DNA from: Methanoculleus sp.
GTDB taxonomy: Archaea > Halobacteriota > Methanomicrobia > Methanomicrobiales > Methanoculleaceae
DNA length: 5,635 nucleotides
NCBI GenBank assembly: GCA_028698765.1
Contig: JAQVVW010000117.1
Location: 1 to 5,635, forward strand
Reading direction: 5' to 3'
The position numbers and the translations under genes are program-made. Shown here piece after piece: positions 1 through 3,400 of the stretch (its first letter is position 1; every line of letters starts with the position of its first letter). The notes beneath the pieces are model-generated. The model was not told the DNA's origin. It made no database searches and was given only the letters and a program-made list of their open reading frames with translations.

Positions 1-407
1 TTCATCCCCGCGATCGATATAAAAAGCATCCTGCGCTCTTTTCGCCGCTCACGGGAGATAAACGGCTTACCCCGGTGATATTTTGCCATGTAAAAGACCT
101 GGAACCGATCGATGAACGACTTGAGCCTCCCGGGGACGCCCATCGTCATCACCGGGGTCGCCACGATCAGGCCGTCCATCTCCCGGAACTTCCGGAAGAC
201 CTCCGACATCTCGTCCTGGATCAGGCAGGTCTCGCTTTCTTTGCACTGGAAGAACTCCATGCAGGGCAGAATGTCCATCTGCGCGACCTCGATCTTCTCG
301 ACCCGGACCCCTTCCTCCTCCACGCCCCGGATGGCCTCGTCGAGGAGGCGGGCGGTGTTCCCGTCGAGGATCGGGCTCCCGAGCAGCGCGATAACCTTCT
401 TTGGCAT
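1..407 (-). CDS. Iron-sulfur flavoprotein-like NADPH-dependent FMN reductase, 3' end outside window
   Basis: The visible 135 residues begin MPKKVIALLGSPILDGNTA, the flavodoxin-like start of the FMN reductase/Isf family: a beta strand followed by a phosphate-binding loop GSPxxDGNT for FMN. Later landmarks are ATPVMTMGVPGRLKSFIDR (about residues 83-101), the flavin-contacting segment, and RRMLFISIAGM, equivalent to the IFLSTAG strand of the paralogues in this window. Isf proteins carry FMN and a 4Fe-4S cluster on a Cx2Cx2Cx5C motif and move electrons, in Methanosarcina from ferredoxin. Here cysteines lie at 49, 55 and 61, but position 52 is Phe, so the cluster ligand set is incomplete. The ATG at 407 is the only reasonable start because an in-frame TAG lies just upstream. 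No Shine-Dalgarno site precedes it, which suits a leaderless message. The gene is divergent from the oxidative-stress genes to its right. The family is confident; electron donor and cluster content are not. Confidence 0.88.
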   Translation of the reverse strand, partial: MPKKVIALLGSPILDGNTARLLDEAIRGVEEEGVRVEKIEVAQMDILPCMEFFQCKESETCLIQDEMSEVFRKFREMDGLIVATPVMTMGVPGRLKSFIDRFQVFYMAKYHRGKPFISRERRKERRMLFISIAGM

Positions 408-412
408 GGTGC

Positions 413-441
413 AGGGTTGTACACGACCCTATTAATAGGGT
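413..441. promoter_or_regulatory. Possible operator: 16-bp perfect palindrome plus a third half-site
   Basis: ACCCTATTAATAGGGT at 426-441 is a perfect 16-bp palindrome. A further AGGGT at 413-417 forms an inverted pair with ACCCT at 426-430, around a TGTACACG core. Three alternating AGGGT half-sites therefore begin at 413, 426 and 437. The array covers the TATA-like box and the expected initiation region of the leftward flavoprotein gene and lies about 110 bp upstream of the rightward operon. This geometry fits a dimeric repressor site, but the regulator is unknown and the role is inferred. Confidence 0.5.
431..437 (-). promoter_or_regulatory. TATA-like box for the leftward flavoprotein gene
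   Basis: ATTAATA at 431-437, read as TATTAAT on the minus strand, is centred about 27 nt upstream of the ATG at 407. This is the usual archaeal distance from TATA box to transcription start, so a leaderless transcript beginning at or near the start codon is likely. That agrees with the absence of a Shine-Dalgarno site. The box is the core of the palindrome at 426-441. Confidence 0.5.
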
Positions 442-512
442 GCGGGCCCCTGGTGCAGGACTGGATAGCCGGATGCGCAGGCCAAACCCGCTCCTGCCGG
501 GGTGCCAACTGC

Positions 513-518
513 TAAATA
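513..518 (+). promoter_or_regulatory. TATA-like box for the rightward redox operon
   Basis: TAAATA at 513-518 is the most AT-rich TATA-like element ahead of the gene starting at 553. It would place transcription start near 540, giving a short leader that just includes the GGTGAT ribosome site. The match is weak and no clear BRE was identified. Confidence 0.35.
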
Positions 519-541
519 CCATGAAAAGATAGTATCGGTCT

Positions 542-547
542 GGTGAT
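542..547 (+). promoter_or_regulatory. Ribosome binding site GGTGAT fixing the GTG start at 553
   Basis: GGTGAT is complementary to the 3' end of archaeal 16S rRNA and lies 5 nt before the GTG at 553. It supports this GTG as the start, since the next in-frame ATG (at 697) falls after the first metal-binding cysteines. Confidence 0.65.
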
Positions 548-552
548 TTTCT

Positions 553-786
553 GTGGTTGAACCAGGAGCCAGCAAAACAGCAAAGGCAGGAGAAAAACCG
601 GGCCCGGGTCGGTTCATCTGTATCGACTGCGGGCGGGAAGTCCGGATCGACAGCACCGATGCAGACCTCGTCAAATGCCCGACCTGTGCCTGCGAAATGT
701 ATAACTGTTTCCCGATGACCCACATCCGGCCGGATATCAAGACCCCGGAAGACGTCATGAACCCCCCGGAAAGGAAGAAAAAATAG
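553..786 (+). CDS. Small zinc-ribbon/rubredoxin-like six-cysteine protein
   Basis: This 77-residue protein has no exact identification. After a flexible Ala/Gly/Pro/Lys-rich start (residues 1-20) comes a knuckle [10 protein letters not shown] (Cys23, Cys26) and a second knuckle VKCPTCAC (Cys42, Cys45). The CxxCG and CPxC pattern is that of zinc ribbons and rubredoxin-type metal sites. Two more cysteines, Cys47 and Cys52, are unusual for a simple four-ligand site and could form a disulfide, a second site or redox-active thiols. The C-terminus is charged and ends in RKKK. Translation starts at a GTG supported by GGTGAT 5 nt upstream. It is the first gene of a compact unit with desulforedoxin, CMD-family protein and peroxiredoxin, ending 19 nt before the desulforedoxin start. 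It could be an electron carrier with iron, or a structural zinc protein or regulator; the sequence does not decide. Confidence 0.8.
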   Translation: MVEPGASKTAKAGEKPGPGRFICIDCGREVRIDSTDADLVKCPTCACEMYNCFPMTHIRPDIKTPEDVMNPPERKKK

Positions 787-792
787 GAATAT

Positions 793-798
793 GAGGTG
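793..798 (+). promoter_or_regulatory. Ribosome binding site GAGGTG deciding the desulforedoxin start
   Basis: GAGGTG lies 7 nt before the ATG at 806 but only 1 nt before an in-frame ATG at 800. The spacing makes 806 the likelier start of the desulforedoxin. Confidence 0.65.
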
Positions 799-805
799 GA
801 TGAAA

Positions 806-931
806 ATGGTGAACGTGTCAGCAAAAGGGCAGGTCTACCACTGCGAGATCTGCGGAAACGTGGTCCAGGTGCTGGAGGCCGGCGGCGGCGAACTGATCTG
901 TTGCGGCGAACCGATGGTGCTTCAGGAGTGA
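806..931 (+). CDS. Stand-alone desulforedoxin
   Basis: The 41-residue product contains [10 protein letters not shown], then [15 protein letters not shown]. This is the desulforedoxin fold: four cysteines (13, 16, 32, 33) that bind one iron as Fe(SCys)4. Spacing 3, 16, 1 equals that of Desulfovibrio gigas desulforedoxin (Cys 9, 12, 28, 29), and the glycine-rich turn before the adjacent cysteine pair is conserved. In desulfoferrodoxin this domain is fused to a superoxide reductase domain. Here a TGA follows at once, so the protein is free-standing and expected to act as a homodimeric one-electron carrier in the cytoplasm. The start is set by the GAGGTG site; an in-frame ATG at 800 would add two residues. 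The next gene begins 5 nt after the stop. The neighbouring peroxiredoxin and flavoproteins suggest a role in peroxide or oxygen detoxification, but the partner is inferred. The gene is short enough to be missed by length-filtered gene callers. Confidence 0.93.
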   Translation: MVNVSAKGQVYHCEICGNVVQVLEAGGGELICCGEPMVLQE

Positions 932-936
932 TCGGC

Positions 937-1287
937 ATGGAAGAGAAGAGGCTCGAAGAGAAGATCGGGAAGATCCCCGTGATCTTCAAGGAACTCAAAG
1001 AGACCGACCCCGACCTCTATGGAAAGGTCATGGGGCTCGACCAGGTGATCTGGGCCGACGGTGCCCTTTCGAAACAGACGAAGAAGATCATTGCGATCTC
1101 CATCGCCGCCGCGCTCCGGGACGGACACGCCGTCCGGGCGCAGATGGCCGGTGCCGCGAATCTTGGCGTATCGAAGGAGGAGATCGAGGAAGGACTCAGG
1201 GTTGCGTTCCTGCTCGCGGGGATGCCGGCCTATGTCCACGGCAAGACCGCCCTCGAAGAATATCTGGGCGACCGCCCGAAGAAGTGA
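937..1287 (+). CDS. Carboxymuconolactone decarboxylase (CMD/AhpD-like) family protein without cysteines
   Basis: The 116-residue protein has the single-domain CMD architecture: an N-terminal helix pair, then SKQTKKIIAISIAAALRDGH (residues 45-64), and AGAANLGVSKEEIEEGLRVA (71-90), the hallmark helical region, followed by FLLAGMPAYVHGK. AhpD-type members reduce peroxiredoxin through a CxxCxxxH site. Aligned by eye, those positions are Asp62, Ala65 and Gln69, and the protein contains no cysteine, so thiol peroxidase or disulfide reductase chemistry by that site is excluded. The true gamma-carboxymuconolactone decarboxylases also lack the CxxC, so another reaction or a structural role is possible. 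ATG 937 is chosen because AGGAGTGAT (924-932) precedes it, overlapping the desulforedoxin stop. A reading frame open from 796 overlaps the desulforedoxin and is not a credible longer start. The peroxiredoxin starts 3 nt downstream, suggesting translational coupling. Substrate unknown. Confidence 0.88.
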   Translation: MEEKRLEEKIGKIPVIFKELKETDPDLYGKVMGLDQVIWADGALSKQTKKIIAISIAAALRDGHAVRAQMAGAANLGVSKEEIEEGLRVAFLLAGMPAYVHGKTALEEYLGDRPKK

Positions 1288-1290
1288 ACC

Positions 1291-1935
1291 ATGGAACCTG
1301 AAGGGATAATCCGGATGCCGGTCATCGGCGAGAAAGCCCCCGAGTTCGATGCGCTGACCACCCACGGACGCCTGAAACTCTCGGACCTCAAGGGAAAGTG
1401 GGTCATCCTCTTCTCCCACCCGGCCGACTTCACGCCGGTCTGTACCACGGAGTTCATGGCGTTCGCCGCGATCGCCGACGAACTCAGAGGACTGAACGTC
1501 CAGCTCGTCGGCCTCTCCATCGACAGCGTCCATTCGCACCTTGCGTGGGTCAGAAACATCAAGGAGAAGATGGGCGTCGAGATCCCGTTCCCGGTCATCG
1601 CCGACCTCGACATGAAGGTCGCCAAAACCTACGGGATGCTCCACCCCGGGCAGAGCACCACCTCGACGATCAGGACGGTCTTCTTCATCGACGACAAGGG
1701 CGTCATGCGTGCCATGCTCTACTACCCGATGTCCAACGGCCGTTCCATGCCCGAGATCGTCAGGCTGACGAAGGCCCTCCAGACCTCGGACGCGCACGGC
1801 GTCGCGACGCCGGCGAACTGGCAGCCCGGCGAGAAGGTCGTCGTCCCTGCCCCGACGACCCCCGAGGGGATCGAGAAGCGGATGAAAGAAGGCTACGAGT
1901 GCAAAGACTGGTACCTCTGCTTCAAGAACCTCTAA
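1291..1935 (+). CDS. Peroxiredoxin, archaeal Prx6 type
   Basis: The 214-residue protein reduces hydrogen peroxide and organic peroxides with a peroxidatic cysteine. The active-site stretch FSHPADFTPVCTTEF (residues 41-55) gives Cys51 with Pro44, Thr48 and the His43 typical of archaeal enzymes; Arg128 in STIRTVFFID completes the site. The C-terminal arm carries YECKDWYLC with Cys204 and Cys210. The closely studied Aeropyrum pernix thioredoxin peroxidase uses Cys50, Cys207 and Cys213 with the same Cx5C arm, so a 2-Cys-like mechanism in a ring-shaped oligomer is expected. The reductant is not evident here; desulforedoxin, the zinc-ribbon protein or the flavoproteins are candidates by neighbourhood only. 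ATG 1291, 3 nt after the CMD stop, is the annotated start; ATG 1315 (MPVIGEKAPEF) would give 206 residues, closer to the usual N-terminus, and has AAGGGAT about 7 nt upstream, so the start is uncertain by eight residues. Seven T follow 8 nt after the stop. Confidence 0.96.
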   Translation: MEPEGIIRMPVIGEKAPEFDALTTHGRLKLSDLKGKWVILFSHPADFTPVCTTEFMAFAAIADELRGLNVQLVGLSIDSVHSHLAWVRNIKEKMGVEIPFPVIADLDMKVAKTYGMLHPGQSTTSTIRTVFFIDDKGVMRAMLYYPMSNGRSMPEIVRLTKALQTSDAHGVATPANWQPGEKVVVPAPTTPEGIEKRMKEGYECKDWYLCFKNL

Positions 1936-1943
1936 ACCCGTAC

Positions 1944-1950
1944 TTTTTTT
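1944..1950 (+). terminator. T7 tract after the peroxiredoxin, possible archaeal terminator
   Basis: A run of seven T lies 8 nt after the peroxiredoxin stop. Archaeal RNA polymerase commonly terminates at T-rich tracts without a strong hairpin, and none is apparent here. The same AT-rich patch lies 27-33 nt before the next ATG, so it could also serve as a weak promoter element. Either reading suggests a transcript boundary, at least partial, between the peroxiredoxin operon and the flavoprotein pair. Confidence 0.45.
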
Positions 1951-1976
1951 GCCTCCGGCCGAGCAACACTCTGTAC

Positions 1977-2588
1977 ATGACCACCGACGTCCTCGCGTTT
2001 GCGACCTCGCCCCGCCGCCACGGCAACTCCGAGACCCTCCTCGACTGGGTGCTCGCGGCGATGGCGGAGGAAGGAGCCGCGACCGAGAAGATCGCCGTCA
2101 CCGAGGCCGATATCCGGCCGTGCAAGGGGTGCAACCTCTGCGAGAAGCTCAACCGGTGCGTCCAGCGGGATTACATGGACTACGTCTACGACCGGATCGT
2201 CGCGGCCGACTGCATCATCCTCGCGGCTCCCATCTACTGCATGGGGCTCCCGGCACAGGCGAAGGCGCTGGTCGACCGGGCGCAGGTCTTCCGCTCCCGG
2301 AAGTACGTCCTCCATCTCCCGGTCGTCCCGCCGGAGAGGAAGGGGAAGCGGGTCGGGATCTTCCTCTCGACCGCCGGGCAGAACTGGGACTACGTCTTCG
2401 ACGCGGCGATCCCGTCGGTGAAGTGCTTCTTCAACGTCGCCGATGTCCGGAATAAGGACCTCCGGTACCTGATGGTGAACGGGGTCGACGAGAAGGGCGC
2501 GATCGACCGCCACCCGACCGCGAAGGCCGACGCGGAGGCTCTTGCGCAGGAAGTCGCTGCGCACCTGCGGGAGGTCGGGGTGGCATGA
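1977..2588 (+). CDS. Iron-sulfur flavoprotein (Isf), first of tandem pair
   Basis: The 203-residue protein has the flavodoxin-like fold of NADPH-dependent FMN reductases. TSPRRHGNSETLLD (residues 10-23) is the FMN phosphate loop. CKGCNLCEKLNRC gives Cys49, 52, 55 and 61, the compact Cx2Cx2Cx5C cluster motif of Isf proteins, which hold a 4Fe-4S cluster beside FMN. APIYCMGLPAQAKALVDRAQ (84-103) and IFLSTAGQNWDYVFDAA (128-144) are flavin-contact and core segments. Methanosarcina and Archaeoglobus homologues take electrons from ferredoxin and have been linked to reduction of oxygen and peroxide. Additional cysteines at 79, 88 and 150 are not shared with the next gene. ATG 1977 has no Shine-Dalgarno site, suggesting leaderless initiation or dependence on upstream translation; an in-frame extension upstream would run over the peroxiredoxin and is not supported. 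The stop overlaps the next gene's start. Confidence 0.92.
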   Translation: MTTDVLAFATSPRRHGNSETLLDWVLAAMAEEGAATEKIAVTEADIRPCKGCNLCEKLNRCVQRDYMDYVYDRIVAADCIILAAPIYCMGLPAQAKALVDRAQVFRSRKYVLHLPVVPPERKGKRVGIFLSTAGQNWDYVFDAAIPSVKCFFNVADVRNKDLRYLMVNGVDEKGAIDRHPTAKADAEALAQEVAAHLREVGVA

Positions 2589-3196
2589 GCGTAAAAGTCC
2601 TCGGCATCTCCGGGAGCCCCCGGCGGCACGGGAACACCGAGACGCTGCTCGACGCCGTGCTCGAGGGTGCCCGGGAGGCGGGGGGAGAGATCGAGAAGAT
2701 CGTTCTGCGGCCGCTCGACTACACCTCGTGCCGGGGGTGCAACGCCTGCCATAAAACGGGGGTCTGCGTCATGAAAGACGACCTTACAGGGGTTTTTGAG
2801 AAGATCGGCGATGCCGACGTCCTGGTCCTTGCTTCCCCCATCTACTCAATGGGGATCACGGCGGAGGCGAAGGGGCTGATCGACCGCGCGCAGTACCTCT
2901 GGGCGCGCAAGTTCATCCTGAAGAACCTCTACTACGCACCCGACCACGCCCGCCGCCACAAAGGGATATTCGTCTCGACCGCGGGGCTCGGGTGGGAGAA
3001 CGTCTTCGACGCGGCGTTCCCGGTGGTCACCGCCTTCTTCAACACCACCGGGTTCGAGTACTGGGACAACGTCATCGCCAACGATCTCGACCGCTACGGC
3101 GGGATCGCAGGACACCCCGCCGCACTCGCGGAGGCGCGGAAGAAGGGGGAGGACGTGGTCAACCTTCTCGCCGGCCTGCAAGACGCAGAGACCTGA
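2585..3196 (+). CDS. Iron-sulfur flavoprotein (Isf), second of tandem pair
   Basis: This protein also has 203 residues and parallels its upstream neighbour throughout; identity is roughly 40 percent by eye. GSPRRHGNTETLLD (residues 10-23) binds FMN phosphate, and CRGCNACHKTGVC places Cys49, 52, 55 and 61 exactly as in the first copy. ASPIYSMGITAEAKGLIDRA (83-102) and IFVSTAGLGWENVFDAAFP (127-145) match the flavin region and core. Expected cofactors are FMN and one 4Fe-4S cluster, with electron transfer from ferredoxin or a similar donor. ATG 2585 overlaps the preceding TGA as ATGA, and GGGAGGT at 2569-2575 gives a good ribosome site 9 nt ahead, so the pair is co-translated. The two copies may form heteromeric assemblies or use different partners, since family members are oligomeric; that is inference. 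A short T tract lies about 100 nt downstream. Confidence 0.93.
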   Translation: MSVKVLGISGSPRRHGNTETLLDAVLEGAREAGGEIEKIVLRPLDYTSCRGCNACHKTGVCVMKDDLTGVFEKIGDADVLVLASPIYSMGITAEAKGLIDRAQYLWARKFILKNLYYAPDHARRHKGIFVSTAGLGWENVFDAAFPVVTAFFNTTGFEYWDNVIANDLDRYGGIAGHPAALAEARKKGEDVVNLLAGLQDAET

Positions 3197-3284
3197 CTCC
3201 CGTTTGCCCCGCGCGCGGTCGGCTCCGGCGACGAATGTTTCCACATCACCGATCCCGGGCACGATCCCCCACTCCGCCGGCCGC

Positions 3285-3306
3285 ACGGGTTAATAATTTT
3301 TCCCGT
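3285..3306 (+). terminator. AT-rich element with GC-rich inverted flanks, possible terminator
   Basis: ACGGG (3285-3289) and CCCGT (3302-3306) form 5-bp inverted arms around the 12-nt AT-rich segment TTAATAATTTTT. The T5 at 3297-3301 could end transcription of the flavoprotein pair. The TTAATAA core also resembles a TATA box, so the element may be promoter or operator for the PAS gene instead. The upstream part of this gap, 3197-3284, shows no supported gene. Confidence 0.3.
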
Positions 3307-3325
3307 TGTCCTGCAACCGGAACAG

Positions 3326-3332
3326 ATTAATA
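3326..3332 (+). promoter_or_regulatory. TATA-like box for the PAS sensor gene
   Basis: ATTAATA at 3326-3332 is the same heptamer as the core of the palindrome at 426-441. It would place transcription start near 3355, giving a leader of about 45 nt with an AGGAG ribosome site. A second AT-rich candidate, TTTTGATATTT, lies at 3335-3345, so the exact box is uncertain. Confidence 0.4.
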
Positions 3333-3386
3333 CGTTTTGATATTTCCATATTCAGTATCAGCCCGCACGATGCATCTTGGGGCAGC

Positions 3387-3391
3387 AGGAG
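3387..3391 (+). promoter_or_regulatory. Ribosome binding site AGGAG supporting the GTG start at 3401
   Basis: AGGAG lies 9 nt before the in-frame GTG at 3401. The next in-frame ATG (3467) has no comparable site and would remove the residues just before the first PAS domain, so GTG is preferred. Confidence 0.55.
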
Positions 3392-3400
3392 AAAAGACGC

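Noticed and set aside
75..515. Plus-strand frame of 146 residues opposite the leftward flavoprotein
   Set aside because: It is antisense to a gene with clear family motifs and shows no domain of its own.
67..723. A 218-residue minus-strand frame crossing the intergenic region
   Set aside because: Arg/Pro/Gly-rich composition, overlaps the zinc-ribbon gene antisense and runs out of frame over the recognisable flavoprotein; a GC-rich shadow.
796..936. N-terminal extension of the CMD gene
   Set aside because: The extension is Arg/Gly-rich, overlaps the whole desulforedoxin gene in another frame, and ATG 937 has a good ribosome site.
922..1797. Long 291-residue minus-strand frame under the CMD and peroxiredoxin genes
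   Set aside because: Arg/Asp/Glu-rich antisense of two convincingly coding genes; the length follows from GC-rich codon use.
1398..1976. In-frame upstream extension of the first tandem Isf gene
   Set aside because: It would overlap the peroxiredoxin in another frame with shadow-type composition; the conserved FMN loop follows ATG 1977 by only ten residues, as expected for the family.
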